Shown in pieces: positions 18,886 to 27,405 of a stretch of DNA of 34,635 nt; position 1 is the stretch's first letter, and the number at the start of each line of letters is the position of its first letter. The position numbers and the translations under genes were made by a program. The notes beneath the pieces were generated by a model. The model was not told the origin of the DNA. It ran no database searches and saw only the letters and a list, made by a program, of their open reading frames with translations. Origin of the DNA: Cryomorphaceae bacterium. GTDB taxonomy: Bacteria > Bacteroidota > Bacteroidia > Flavobacteriales > Crocinitomicaceae. The stretch lies in contig JAJTDX010000010.1 in the NCBI GenBank assembly GCA_021298235.1, positions 1 through 34,635 on the forward strand. Reading direction: 5' to 3'.

Positions 18886-19751
18886 CCTAGGTATGACTGT
18901 AACATCCGGCTTCGGGAAGTGTGCTTTAGTCTTCGAATTGCTTTTTCTTTTATCTGTCTAACCCTTTCTCTGGTAAGGTCAAATCGCTCACCGATCTCCT
19001 CTAATGTCATTGGGTGTTTTCCATTCAGCCCGTAATACAATCTCACAACGTCACCTTCTCTCGAAGTGAGCGTTGAGAGAGAGCGATCGATGTCTTTTCT
19101 CAATGACTCACTTACCAGTTCTTTTTCAGGTCCCGGCAAGGAATCATTCGGTAAGACATCATACATGCTCGATGAGCTTTCGTCCCCTTCAACCAACGGT
19201 GCATCCATTGAAACATGGCGTCCGTTGTTGGCAAGAGACTGTTTTACATCTTCTGGTGTACATTGAAGGAATTCAGCAAGCTCCTCTGCTGAAGGCGGGC
19301 GCTCGAACTTCTGCTCTAGTTCAGAGAATGCTTTATTGATTTTGTTGATCGTTCCAATTTTATTCAGTGGGAGACGTACTATTCTGGCTTGTTCCGCCAA
19401 AGCCTGCAATATTGATTGGCGAATCCACCAAACGGCATAGGATATAAACTTAAATCCCCTTGTTTCATCAAAACGCTCTGCAGCCTTGATTAATCCGAGA
19501 TTACCTTCATTAATTAAATCAGGTAAAGCTAGCCCTTGATTTTGGTATTGCTTCGAAACTGAAACCACAAAACGTAAATTTGCTTTCGTGAGTCGCTCCA
19601 ATGCTCTTCTGTCTCCTTCACGAATGCGTCTTGCTAATTCCACTTCCTCATCTGCTGTAATAAGATCCACCCGTCCAATCTCCTGTAGGTATTTATCCAG
19701 AGAGGCAGTTTCTCTGTTGGTCACCTGTTTCGTTATTTTTAACTGTCTCAT
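18882..19751 (-). CDS. rpoD: Primary RNA polymerase sigma factor RpoD/SigA (sigma-70 family)
   Basis: A 289-residue housekeeping sigma factor. It lacks region 1.1 and the long non-conserved insert, as is standard for Bacteroidota. Region 1.2 is near residues 17-47 ([15 protein letters not shown]). Region 2 follows, with [10 protein letters not shown] (105-114) for -10 recognition and melting. Region 3 spans about 120-170, and region 4 carries the helix-turn-helix [20 protein letters not shown] (238-257). In Bacteroidota this factor reads the TTTG / TANNTTTG promoters that occur repeatedly in this window. The gene faces priA with a 4-base overlap of the 3' ends. A perfect -7 octamer on its strand lies 95-102 bases upstream of the ATG, implying a leader of roughly 90 bases. 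Confidence 0.97.
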   Translation of the reverse strand: MRQLKITKQVTNRETASLDKYLQEIGRVDLITADEEVELARRIREGDRRALERLTKANLRFVVSVSKQYQNQGLALPDLINEGNLGLIKAAERFDETRGFKFISYAVWWIRQSILQALAEQARIVRLPLNKIGTINKINKAFSELEQKFERPPSAEELAEFLQCTPEDVKQSLANNGRHVSMDAPLVEGDESSSSMYDVLPNDSLPGPEKELVSESLRKDIDRSLSTLTSREGDVVRLYYGLNGKHPMTLEEIGERFDLTRERVRQIKEKAIRRLKHTSRSRMLQSYLG

Positions 19752-19845
19752 GACTGATTTTTTAGGTTTGACTTCTTATTTAATACAACGCTTAAAATAC
19801 CGTTTAGTTGGTTTCATAACTGTCAATTAATATTTTTCTTACAAC

Positions 19846-19853
19846 CAAATGTA
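19846..19853 (-). promoter_or_regulatory. -7 promoter element (TACATTTG) upstream of rpoD
   Basis: The plus strand reads CAAATGTA, so the minus strand is a perfect TANNTTTG. It would start rpoD transcription near 19839-19842, giving a 5' leader of about 90 bases. It is the only clear site in the 180-base gap between rpoD and the phosphatase gene. The rest of that gap shows no obvious structure. Confidence 0.5.
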
Positions 19854-19931
19854 CATACGGCGCTTTTAAATGATTAAAAGAGTATTTTGAATGAGCATAC
19901 TAATCTGAATGCTTTGATTATTTTTACAACT

Positions 19932-20393
19932 GTGAACATTTTAATGGTTTGTCTTGGAAACATTTGTCGCTCTCCTATGGCAGATGGATTACTGCGTAAA
20001 AAAGTTAAGGACCTCGGACTGTCCGTACTTGTTGACTCAGCAGGAACTTCCTCAGCACACAAAGGTTCACGACCAGATTCCCGAATGCGACACACAGCGA
20101 AGCATTTTGGAACCCCAATCGATGACCTGATATCCAGACCTTTCTCCGTGGAAGATTTTGATAAGTTCGATCTGATCTTTGCGATGGATAAAAATAACAT
20201 GCGCGACATTCTTTCTTTGTCTCGAACAGAAAACGACCGAAGAAAAGTGAAATTGATTTTGAATGAGCTTTACCCGGGGGAGGACCGAGAAGTTCCCGAT
20301 CCTTATTATGGTGGAGAACAGGGATTCATTGATGTATATCGCATGCTCGACGAGGCCACTGATAAACTTTTATTACGAATCACTGACAAATGA
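19932..20393 (+). CDS. Low-molecular-weight protein-tyrosine phosphatase
   Basis: A 153-residue cytoplasmic phosphatase. The P-loop CLGNICRS begins at Cys7 and matches C(X)5R with Arg13; the general acid Asp123 lies in VPDPYYGG. The GTG at 19932 is taken as start because it gives the family-typical MNILMVCLGN N-terminus; the longer frame from 19887 adds 15 residues without family character, and the ATG at 19944 would leave only one residue before the nucleophile Cys. The stop overlaps the next ATG by four bases (ATGA), so the RsmI-like methylase is co-translated. Targets could be tyrosine kinases of exopolysaccharide control or other phosphoproteins, but no such gene is nearby. Confidence 0.92.
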   Translation: MNILMVCLGNICRSPMADGLLRKKVKDLGLSVLVDSAGTSSAHKGSRPDSRMRHTAKHFGTPIDDLISRPFSVEDFDKFDLIFAMDKNNMRDILSLSRTENDRRKVKLILNELYPGEDREVPDPYYGGEQGFIDVYRMLDEATDKLLLRITDK

Positions 20394-21103
20394 CTAAAGG
20401 AAAGATTTACCTGATCCCCAATACGCTGGGTGGAGAAACGCTTTCCGACATCCTACCTGCAGACATTCAGCATCTATCCTCTTCGCTGCGGTATTTTGCT
20501 GTTGAGGATGTGCGTTCGGCTCGACGTTTACTTAGAAAAATGGATCGTGACTTTCCAATAGATGAAAGCCATTTTTTTGAGCTCAATAAGCGCAGTGGAG
20601 ACGAGGTAATTCAAAAGCTCATTCACATTGCTTCAAAAGGCACCAACATTGGCGTTATCTCAGAAGCAGGATGTCCGGGAATTGCCGATCCAGGTGGAGA
20701 ATTGGTTGCCGCTGCACATGTAGAAGCACTAGAAGTTGTTCCGCTAGTCGGACCTTCCTCTATCCTGCTGGCACTTATCGGCAGTGGTTTTTCAGGTCAA
20801 CAATTTAGTTTTATCGGATATCTTCCAAAGGAACATAAAGAAAGAATTAGAAAGCTAAAAGACATAGAAGCAGATGTAAGGAGAAACGGCAACACCATCA
20901 TCTTTATGGACACACCTTTCAGAAATATGAATGTTTTGGATGACCTTTTGAATGAGCTATCGGAAACTACTGAAATATGTATTGCCAGCAACCTTACTTT
21001 ACCGGATGCTTCCATAAAAACAATGTCAGTGTTGAAATGGAGGGAGAACGCTTATGATCTTTCCAAAAAGCCGACAATGTTTCTTATAGGACGGAGTCAA
21101 TAG
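20390..21103 (+). CDS. SAM-dependent methyltransferase, RsmI-like tetrapyrrole-methylase family
   Basis: A 237-residue cytoplasmic protein of the tetrapyrrole methylase fold. It begins GKIYLIPNTLGGETL and contains SEAGCPGIADPG (SAM-binding loop) and PLVGPSSILLALIGSGF, as in RsmI, the methylase of 16S rRNA C1402 2'-O. The first loop is IPNTLGG, not the classic TPIGN, which marks it as the divergent RsmI paralogue seen in many Bacteroidota; a true RsmI may be elsewhere. Its ATG overlaps the phosphatase stop by four bases, and its TAG directly abuts the stop of the convergent co-chaperone gene at 21104, so the two ends share no spacer at all. Confidence 0.82.
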   Translation: MTKGKIYLIPNTLGGETLSDILPADIQHLSSSLRYFAVEDVRSARRLLRKMDRDFPIDESHFFELNKRSGDEVIQKLIHIASKGTNIGVISEAGCPGIADPGGELVAAAHVEALEVVPLVGPSSILLALIGSGFSGQQFSFIGYLPKEHKERIRKLKDIEADVRRNGNTIIFMDTPFRNMNVLDDLLNELSETTEICIASNLTLPDASIKTMSVLKWRENAYDLSKKPTMFLIGRSQ

Positions 21104-21883
21104 TTACTTGAACCCCCTATTCTTCTTGATAGACTCATAGGCCTCTTGGATCTTTTGAAACTTCTCCTTAGCCCCTTTCTGGAACTCTTCTCCCATTTGA
21201 GCTACCTTGTCGGGGTGAAATTTGATTGCCATCTGGCGGTATGCCTTTTTTACCTCGTCATCGGTAGCTGTCGGTTCAATTCCCAAGATTTTGTAATCAG
21301 AATCCACATCGCGATAGAACATATTCTTCAACGATTCAAACTCCACTTGTGGGATTCCGAGCATATTGGCAATATTTCTTACCACATTCAGCTCAGACTC
21401 GGACACGACACCGTCAGCCTTTGCTATTGCAAAAAGGTAGTGCACTAGATGTACTCGCGCCTCTTGTGGCATTCGCAATCGAATGTCTTGACAAATTTGT
21501 TGAAGTGGAATATTCCCTGAATCCAGAAATTGTTTAAGTGTTTGTAATGAATTCCGGTTGAAAGCCCTCCCAAACTGTTGAGCAAAAAATGCTTTAACAA
21601 AATCCAACTCAGACCTTAAGACCTTCCCATCAGCGAGCATGACTGCAGCAGAAAGAGCCATTAACATCGTTTGAACATCATTCGTAGAAGAACGGGATTG
21701 GTAATAGCTGTAAATATCATCTTCTGTAAAGGCACGGCCTTCCCTGCGTGCTCTTTCTCTGGCATTATTCATCGCACCCTGATTGTTATCAATGAGCGAT
21801 CCAATGATAAAACCCAGAAAACCACCAAAAAAACTACGGCCAAATAGGAAGAATCCGGCAAGGCCTAAAATCCATCTATACAA
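21104..21883 (-). CDS. TerB/J-domain co-chaperone, DjlA-like
   Basis: A 259-residue protein in three parts: an N-terminal glycine- and Phe-rich hydrophobic segment (GLAGFFLFGRSFFGGFLGFIIG region, residues about 6-30) that should anchor it in the inner membrane; a central TerB-like helical domain (about 70-180, with AAVMLADGKV and AIAKADGVV repeats); and a C-terminal J domain (about 195-256) with the essential HPD at 223-225. This is the DjlA layout, so it should stimulate DnaK ATPase at the membrane. The start appears to be TTG at 21883, giving MYRWILG; no in-frame ATG fits. The T-run of the htpG terminator ends eight bases upstream, so its expression depends on read-through or a very close promoter. 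Confidence 0.85.
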   Translation of the reverse strand: MYRWILGLAGFFLFGRSFFGGFLGFIIGSLIDNNQGAMNNARERARREGRAFTEDDIYSYYQSRSSTNDVQTMLMALSAAVMLADGKVLRSELDFVKAFFAQQFGRAFNRNSLQTLKQFLDSGNIPLQQICQDIRLRMPQEARVHLVHYLFAIAKADGVVSESELNVVRNIANMLGIPQVEFESLKNMFYRDVDSDYKILGIEPTATDDEVKKAYRQMAIKFHPDKVAQMGEEFQKGAKEKFQKIQEAYESIKKNRGFK

Positions 21884-21890
21884 TATCTTG

Positions 21891-21918
21891 AAAAAAATGC
21901 AGGGAGCATACTCCCTGC
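21891..21918 (-). terminator. Rho-independent terminator of htpG
   Basis: On the minus strand GCAGGGAG (21918-21911) pairs with CTCCCTGC (21906-21899) around a 4-base loop, followed by A and seven T. It lies 18 bases after the htpG stop and ends eight bases before the TTG start of the next gene. Confidence 0.9.
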
Positions 21919-21936
21919 GTCGTTATGTCTGCAAAG

Positions 21937-23826
21937 TTAAGCGAGTTGTTCAATATTTCGCTCAATAAACGTATTCAATGCTTCGCCTTTTAACATACCT
22001 TGAGCAAGCAATGCAAGATCCGATAGTTGTTTGGCCCCCACTTTTTGCTCCTCCGAACTCTTTGAAAGCAAGAGCTGTATCTTTGGATGGTTGGCATTCA
22101 CTACTAGATTATACATTTCAGGAAATGCGCCATAGAAACCTCCACCACCCATTTTTTGCTGCTCCATCATTCGTCTGATGAATTCGGGTTGAGTTATAAT
22201 AATTGGTGCATCATCTTCGCTCATACTTTCAAACTGAACACTGAATTTTTCCTTGTTGACGCTCTCTTCGAATACTGGTTTTAACTTTTCTTCATCATCT
22301 TTCGAAAGCTTCGAAGGTATTTCATCTGTTTTCTTGATCAACTTATCCAAAGTATCCGCATCCACTCTCGCAAATGTTACGTTCTCAAAACTTTGTTCGA
22401 GCTTACCAATCCAATGTGGAATTAACGGTCCGTTCAGATTGAGTACATCATATCCTCGTTCCTTTGCTTTCTTCACGAAACTAAACTGCTCCTCTGCATC
22501 ATTGGTATAAAGAAAAACTACTTTGTTGTCCTTATCCGTTTGCAGTGGGGCTACTTTTTCTTTGTACTCTTCAATTGTAAAATAACTACCGTCTGTATTT
22601 TTCAATAAGGAGAATGTTTTGGCCTTCTCTGCAAACTTTTCTTCCGAAAGCATTCCGTATTGAACGAAAATCTGAAGATCATCCCATTTGGATTCAAAAT
22701 CCGCACGGTCTTTTTTGTACATCTCCGAAAGCTTATCCGCCACCTTCTTGGTAATGTGTGAGGAGATCTTTTTAACATTCCCGTCGCTCTGAAGATATGA
22801 TCTGGATACGTTCAAAGGAATATCAGGCGAGTCAATAACTCCATGCAACAGAGTTAAAAATTCAGGTACAATTTCAGCAACACTGTCAGTAATAAACACC
22901 TGATTTGAATACAGATTGATCTTATTTCTTTGGACCTCTACGTTCTCTTTAATCTTCGGGAAATAGAGAATTCCTGTGAGATTGAATGGATAGTCAACAT
23001 TTAAATGGATATGAAACAATGGGTTATCAAACGTCATCGGATACAACTCTCTATAGAATGCATTGTAATCCTCTTCTTTCAGATCAACTGGTGCCTTGGT
23101 CCATGCTGGTTGCGTATTATTGATTTGATTAGGAACTTCAATCGCTACACGTTTGATGTTTCCTTTGTCATCTTTTTCACCCTCAGGTGAATCAATGTAT
23201 TCTGTTTTGTCACCAAAAAATACTGGGACAGGCAAGAACTTGCAATACTTGTTCAAGATCTCTGATATCTTCGACTTTTCGAGAAATTCAGCTGATTCTT
23301 CTGAAATATAGAGCACAATGTCTGTTCCTCTGTCCTCCTTTTCGATGTCAGTAATCGTGTATTCCGGGGAACCATTACTCTCCCACTGAACAGCCTGAGC
23401 TCCTTCATGACGGGAAAGAGTTCGGATCTGAACCTTTTCTGCAACCATAAAAGCTGAATAAAACCCAAGACCAAAATGCCCTATGATCTGTTCTGCTCCT
23501 TCTTTTCCTTTGTACTGTTGAACAAACTCTTCGGCTCCTGAAAAGGCAATTTGATTGATGTACTTGTCGATTTCATCCGCAGTCATTCCAATTCCACGGT
23601 CTCTGATTGTTAGTGTTTTAGCATCTTTATCGAGCAAAACCTCTACTTTCAATTCTCCTAGCTCTCCGTTGTACTCTCCGTTGGTGCTTAGCACCTTCAA
23701 TTTTTGTGAAGCATCTACAGCATTGGAAACCAATTCTCTGAGAAAAATCTCATGGTCCGAATAAAGGAATTTCTTGATAATCGGAAAAATGTTCTCTGTT
23801 TGTACATTGATCTGACCTGTTCTCAT
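21937..23826 (-). CDS. htpG: Molecular chaperone HtpG (Hsp90)
   Basis: A 629-residue cytoplasmic Hsp90 chaperone. The N-terminal GHKL ATPase domain shows ELVSNAVDA (Asn for Mg-ATP), IRDRGIGMT (Asp-x-Gly-x-Gly type) and IGHFGLGFYSAFMVA (lid region). The middle domain includes PLFHIHLNVDYPFNLTGILY-like substrate and gamma-phosphate contacts and SRSYLQSDGNVKKI with the catalytic Arg region. The C-terminal dimerisation domain ends in NIEQLA and has no MEEVD tail, as expected for bacteria. The ATG at 23826 gives the conserved MRTGQINVQTE start. It is monocistronic with its own terminator. No -7 octamer or heat-shock inverted repeat was found upstream. Confidence 0.97.
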   Translation of the reverse strand: MRTGQINVQTENIFPIIKKFLYSDHEIFLRELVSNAVDASQKLKVLSTNGEYNGELGELKVEVLLDKDAKTLTIRDRGIGMTADEIDKYINQIAFSGAEEFVQQYKGKEGAEQIIGHFGLGFYSAFMVAEKVQIRTLSRHEGAQAVQWESNGSPEYTITDIEKEDRGTDIVLYISEESAEFLEKSKISEILNKYCKFLPVPVFFGDKTEYIDSPEGEKDDKGNIKRVAIEVPNQINNTQPAWTKAPVDLKEEDYNAFYRELYPMTFDNPLFHIHLNVDYPFNLTGILYFPKIKENVEVQRNKINLYSNQVFITDSVAEIVPEFLTLLHGVIDSPDIPLNVSRSYLQSDGNVKKISSHITKKVADKLSEMYKKDRADFESKWDDLQIFVQYGMLSEEKFAEKAKTFSLLKNTDGSYFTIEEYKEKVAPLQTDKDNKVVFLYTNDAEEQFSFVKKAKERGYDVLNLNGPLIPHWIGKLEQSFENVTFARVDADTLDKLIKKTDEIPSKLSKDDEEKLKPVFEESVNKEKFSVQFESMSEDDAPIIITQPEFIRRMMEQQKMGGGGFYGAFPEMYNLVVNANHPKIQLLLSKSSEEQKVGAKQLSDLALLAQGMLKGEALNTFIERNIEQLA

Positions 23827-23941
23827 AATTTATTTTTTTTAACGAGCGCCATATGACAATCCCTATGCCAACTGAGTAAAACTGACATTCTGACTGATTT
23901 TCACTCAAGCTAACTGACGATTCGTACGCACATAAAAACAT

Positions 23942-23949
23942 TAACTTTG
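23942..23949 (+). promoter_or_regulatory. -7 promoter element (TAACTTTG) touching the start of the membrane protein gene
   Basis: A perfect TANNTTTG octamer whose G lies only five bases before the ATG at 23955. With the usual spacing the transcript would begin at or within a few bases of the ATG, so the mRNA could be leaderless or nearly so. Confidence 0.5.
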
Positions 23950-23954
23950 TCTTC

Positions 23955-25421
23955 ATGCTCGTTTACACCTTGCTGTTTACCTTTCTTTTGCTTCTGCTTA
24001 CCTATCGCAGTCGCTTATTTCATTTGCCAGGGTTGAGCCATTGGATGATGCCTACAGCAATGATAATTAAATTGGTTGCCGGTTTACTGCTTTTTTTGCT
24101 TCACATTCAAACGTATGGTATCGATGAGCTGAGTCATGACGGAGAAACTTTTTTTAAGGAGGGAAGATATTTAAATGATGTATTTTTCGTTTCACCCATT
24201 GACTTTTTCAAACTTCTCACCGGAATAGGGGAAAATGACACGCTTATTCACAAGTACCTCTACATGACCGAATATTGGTCGGCCGGCGATCTCTCTATTG
24301 TCAATGATTCAAAGAATGTTATTCGGGTGCACAGCTTGATCCATTTTTTCTCATTCAACTCCGTTTTTATTCATCTGGCAATTTTTTGTTTGATCTCACT
24401 TGCAGCCCTTAAAAATCTATACCTTTCACTCAAACCGTACACCACTATTCCTGACAAAATTTTATTCTGGATTCTACTGCTCGTGCCCTCTACCATTTTT
24501 TGGACTTCTAGCATGATGAAGGAACCGCTTATGTTTTTAGGCCTGAGTATGTTACTTCGTTCCCTACTTGTGCAGGAAGATAAATGGATTCGTTTATTTT
24601 TCTTCCTCGGGGCCTTGGCTTTAATGCTTTGTTTCAAACCGTATGTATTGTTTGGTGCAATGATCGCTATTTTAATGGCATTGAGCTTCAAATATCTTTT
24701 TTCCGGAAAACTCATGCTCACTCTTATTGTCCTTTGCTCAGTTACCACACTTTTTGTTATCGTTTTTCAAAAACCTCTAGATGCAGCCGTGCATTACCTA
24801 ACTAGAAAACAATTTGATTTTGAAAACGTAGGCAAAGGTGGACTGCATACAGAAGCAGACACCTGTTTTTATTACTTCAAACCTGCTGTCTATGAAAAAT
24901 TGAAATTTGAAAATGGAACAATTCAAGTAAAAGAACCGGTTGATTCTTACATTATACATTTTGGAAGTACCAAAAGTCCAATTCCAATCAAACTTTATCC
25001 GAACGGCAAAAAATTGAGAATTACTTATTTTACGCCGGGCTGTAGAAGCTTTATTGAAACAACCCCTATTGATGAGTCGTTTGTTCAATTAATTAAAAAT
25101 ATACCCGAAGCACTAACCAACAGTTACCTTCGACCGTACTTCTTCGATCCGGGAAGTCGGCTTAAATATTTATCCATGATAGAGATTTGGATGCTTACCG
25201 GATTTTTATTTTACGCTTTTTTCAAAAGGCGGGAACTTAACACCAACGAAAAGGCCATCATAGTTGGAATGCTTGTTTTTGCCCTGATCTTATTACTACT
25301 AATCGGGTGGACAACCCCGGTCATTGGAGCAATTGCAAGATACCGGTTCCCCGCCCAGCTGGCTTTAGTGGTGGTTGGATTAATTTGTATTAAACCCAAA
25401 ATGACATTTTCAAATGAATAA
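23955..25421 (+). CDS. Polytopic membrane protein of unknown function
   Basis: A 488-residue inner-membrane protein with about nine or ten hydrophobic segments: two near the N-terminus, a central group about residues 140-290, and two near the C-terminus (about 400-480). Between about residues 290 and 395 lies a hydrophilic, beta-like loop (FYYFKPAVYEKLKFENG) that is probably extracytoplasmic. The motif SSMMKEPLMFLGLSMLLRS and the final RYRFPAQLALVVVG resemble polyprenyl-phosphate-dependent glycosyltransferases and O-antigen polymerase-type proteins, but no catalytic motif confirms this. The loop around residues 50-60 has acidic residues (IDELSHDGE), where GT-C enzymes often place a catalytic Asp. 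The last eight bases overlap the dehydrogenase ATG, so the two are co-transcribed. Confidence 0.75.
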   Translation: MLVYTLLFTFLLLLLTYRSRLFHLPGLSHWMMPTAMIIKLVAGLLLFLLHIQTYGIDELSHDGETFFKEGRYLNDVFFVSPIDFFKLLTGIGENDTLIHKYLYMTEYWSAGDLSIVNDSKNVIRVHSLIHFFSFNSVFIHLAIFCLISLAALKNLYLSLKPYTTIPDKILFWILLLVPSTIFWTSSMMKEPLMFLGLSMLLRSLLVQEDKWIRLFFFLGALALMLCFKPYVLFGAMIAILMALSFKYLFSGKLMLTLIVLCSVTTLFVIVFQKPLDAAVHYLTRKQFDFENVGKGGLHTEADTCFYYFKPAVYEKLKFENGTIQVKEPVDSYIIHFGSTKSPIPIKLYPNGKKLRITYFTPGCRSFIETTPIDESFVQLIKNIPEALTNSYLRPYFFDPGSRLKYLSMIEIWMLTGFLFYAFFKRRELNTNEKAIIVGMLVFALILLLLIGWTTPVIGAIARYRFPAQLALVVVGLICIKPKMTFSNE

Positions 25422-26178
25422 CATCGTTCTCATTACAGGTGCTACCTCCGGATTCGGAGAGGCTTGCGCACGACTTTTTGCATCAAAAGGACATGACCTG
25501 ATTCTTTTAGGAAGAAGAATAGATCGTCTGAATTCACTTAAGTCTGAATTGACCAAAGCACACAAAAGAAGTATAATTGTCTGCTCCGTTGATGTGCGGG
25601 ATGAGGAGCAAGTAAACAATACCATTGAGAATTTTAGTCCTGAAGTTAAATCACGTCTTGCTATTTTAGTCAATAATGCCGGACTGGCAGTAGGTAGAGG
25701 TCCCATTAACGAGGGAACGACGGAGGACTGGAACCGAATGATCGACACCAATGTGAAGGGTCTTTTATATGTAACCAGAGCAGTTGCTCCCATATTTATT
25801 CAAAACGGACAAGGCCACATTATCAACATGGCCTCAGTTGCAGGTAAAGAAGTTTATCCGGGAGGAAATGTGTATTGCGCGAGCAAACATGCTGTGGATG
25901 CGCTTAGTCGTGCCATGCGCATTGATCTCGTAGAGCACAATATAAAAGTAACGAATATTGCACCTGGTGCTGCAGAAACTGAGTTTTCCATTGTGCGATT
26001 CAAAGGTGACGAAACAGCTGCGAAAACAGTTTACGATGGTTACGTTCCTCTGAATGCTGACGATGTTGCCGATGCTGTTTATTATGCAGCTTCACGTCCT
26101 GCACATGTTCATATTCAGGACATCGTTATAACTCCTGCAGCACAGGCATCTACAACAGTATTCAATAAGAAGGCATAA
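25414..26178 (+). CDS. Short-chain dehydrogenase/reductase, YdfG-like
   Basis: A 254-residue cytoplasmic oxidoreductase of the classical SDR family. The cofactor motif TGATSGFG is at residues 8-15, and Arg residues after the second strand (LLGRRIDRL) indicate NADP preference. NNAG is present, and the catalytic triad is Ser141 (NMASVAG), Tyr154 and Lys158 (YCASK). The sequence IAPGAAETEFSIVRFKGD and the overall length match YdfG-type NADP-dependent 3-hydroxy acid (serine/threonine) dehydrogenases, so oxidation of L-allo-threonine or similar 3-hydroxy acids is the likely activity. The start overlaps the membrane protein gene by eight bases and a hairpin follows the stop. Its link with the membrane protein may be only transcriptional. 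Confidence 0.9.
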   Translation: MNNIVLITGATSGFGEACARLFASKGHDLILLGRRIDRLNSLKSELTKAHKRSIIVCSVDVRDEEQVNNTIENFSPEVKSRLAILVNNAGLAVGRGPINEGTTEDWNRMIDTNVKGLLYVTRAVAPIFIQNGQGHIINMASVAGKEVYPGGNVYCASKHAVDALSRAMRIDLVEHNIKVTNIAPGAAETEFSIVRFKGDETAAKTVYDGYVPLNADDVADAVYYAASRPAHVHIQDIVITPAAQASTTVFNKKA

Positions 26179-26208
26179 AAAAAGCCATCCTTTCGGACAG
26201 CTTTCTCT
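26177..26208. terminator. Imperfect hairpin between convergent SDR and DUF1573 genes
   Basis: AAAGC (26181-26185) pairs with GCTTT (26200-26204), TCC (26188-26190) with GGA (26195-26197), with a CA/CA internal loop and a TTTC apical loop. It is flanked by an A-run on the left, so it is best as a terminator for the leftward DUF1573 gene; the right side has only a short T-rich tail. Confidence 0.55.
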
Positions 26209-26223
26209 AAAGAAGATATCTGT

Positions 26224-26706
26224 TTAATTTTGAACGGGCTGTGCTCCATCACCTTTCACTACTTCCGGAAGTACGGAACCTTTAATGGTAAGAATGATTG
26301 GTTCAGAAACATTCGAAGTAACAGTAATTGTTTTTGTGAATTGCCCTACTCTTTTCGTGTCATATTTCACGGAGATACTTGAGGATTTTCCAGGCTTAAT
26401 AGGTTCTTCAGGTTTGTTTGCTGTTGTACATCCACAACTTGTCTGAACTCCGGAGATGAGTGCATCTTGCTTCGACTCATTTTTGAAATCGAACACGAAC
26501 ATGTCATCTGTTCCGTAAGGGATATTCTCACGAACAATCTCCATTTTTTTGAAAACAAGTCCTTTCTTCGCGTCAATCGTAACATCCTTCTTTTCTTGAG
26601 CTGGAAGGGTAGGTTGTGTTTTTACATCCGTTTTCTTATCCTGCGCCATTAGTGAACATGAGGCAACAAGAATAAAAGCAGTTAACAATACATTTAATTT
26701 TTTCAT
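26224..26706 (-). CDS. DUF1573 domain-containing exported protein
   Basis: A 160-residue exported protein. The N-terminus MKKLNVLLTAFILVASCSLMAQ could be cut at the lipobox-like VASC (Cys17) or by signal peptidase I after MAQ; which is used cannot be told. Residues about 45-150 form one immunoglobulin-like DUF1573 domain with the hallmark TSCGCTTA (paired Cys) and PIKPGKSSSISVKYDT followed by the closing strands TKTITVTSN and ILTIKGSV. The biochemical role of DUF1573 is not known; such proteins are common in Bacteroidota envelopes. A near -7 element (TAACCTTG, minus strand, 26722-26729) lies 15 bases upstream. It is monocistronic. Confidence 0.88.
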   Translation of the reverse strand: MKKLNVLLTAFILVASCSLMAQDKKTDVKTQPTLPAQEKKDVTIDAKKGLVFKKMEIVRENIPYGTDDMFVFDFKNESKQDALISGVQTSCGCTTANKPEEPIKPGKSSSISVKYDTKRVGQFTKTITVTSNVSEPIILTIKGSVLPEVVKGDGAQPVQN

Positions 26707-26787
26707 AGTTTCTTTTTTTTACAAGGTTAATACAATTCAAAGTGCGTTTGCGCGATTTAACAAAAAATTATTTCGGCTTGCACAGAA

Positions 26788-27399
26788 TCAAATTGTGTTC
26801 CAAGTTTTGAATTCTTCGAGAACATGGCGAAAAACCTCATTTAGCGAAGGATATGATTCAGATGCTAATTCCATAACCTGACCCATTGGTACCCAACGAA
26901 CTTCAGTTATATCTTCCTCTATTTGCGGTTGGAGTGTTTGTTCTCCTTCAGCCCTCATGAGATACCAATGAGTTTTCTTCAGAAATTTTTTCTCTCTGAA
27001 TTCATACGTGTGAAATGTGTCAGGAAGTTTAGATGCTATCGTAAGATTCTGTACTCCACACTCTTCCATTACCTCTCTGATAGCTCCTATCTCTGGAGTT
27101 TCTTTCATTTCCAGCTTGCCCTTTGGAAGATCCCAATAACCAAGACGCTTTATCATTAAAAGATGTTGATCCTGAATTACCGCACCTCCCGAAGCGGTTA
27201 TTTTCTGATGATCCTTAAAAATGGCATCGATAAAATTCAAAGGAGCCTCATTCATAATTTGAACTCCCTTTTCAAGAAGGATTGCCAAATCTCGTCTGAC
27301 CTCATCAGCATTAGTTGAATAAATTGAAGGCAAATACTCCAATGAATTCTCCGGATTGGTAATGATCAATGGTCTGTTTTCGATAAATACTTTATACAT
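26788..27399 (-). CDS. NUDIX hydrolase
   Basis: A 203-residue cytoplasmic protein. Residues 94-116 match the Nudix box GX5EX7REUXEEXGU exactly (Gly94, Glu100, Arg108-Glu109, Glu112-Glu113, Gly115), so Mg-dependent pyrophosphohydrolase activity on a nucleoside-diphosphate-linked compound is expected. About 65 residues precede the fold, and the start MYKVFIENRPLIIT is typical of Bacteroidota homologues, which usually sit divergent from pyrE as here. Its ATG is only six bases from the pyrE ATG, so each gene's promoter must reach into the other gene; TACTTTTA (minus strand, 27431-27438) inside pyrE is a possible -7 site. The substrate is not determined. Confidence 0.9.
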   Translation of the reverse strand: MYKVFIENRPLIITNPENSLEYLPSIYSTNADEVRRDLAILLEKGVQIMNEAPLNFIDAIFKDHQKITASGGAVIQDQHLLMIKRLGYWDLPKGKLEMKETPEIGAIREVMEECGVQNLTIASKLPDTFHTYEFREKKFLKKTHWYLMRAEGEQTLQPQIEEDITEVRWVPMGQVMELASESYPSLNEVFRHVLEEFKTWNTI

Positions 27400-27402
27400 T
27401 TG
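27395..27402 (+). promoter_or_regulatory. Possible -7 element (TACATTTG) at the pyrE start
   Basis: A perfect TANNTTTG octamer that straddles the NUDIX start codon and ends three bases before the pyrE ATG. If used, transcription would start at or just inside the ATG, so pyrE would be leaderless. It may also be chance. Confidence 0.35.
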
Positions 27403-27405
27403 CGT

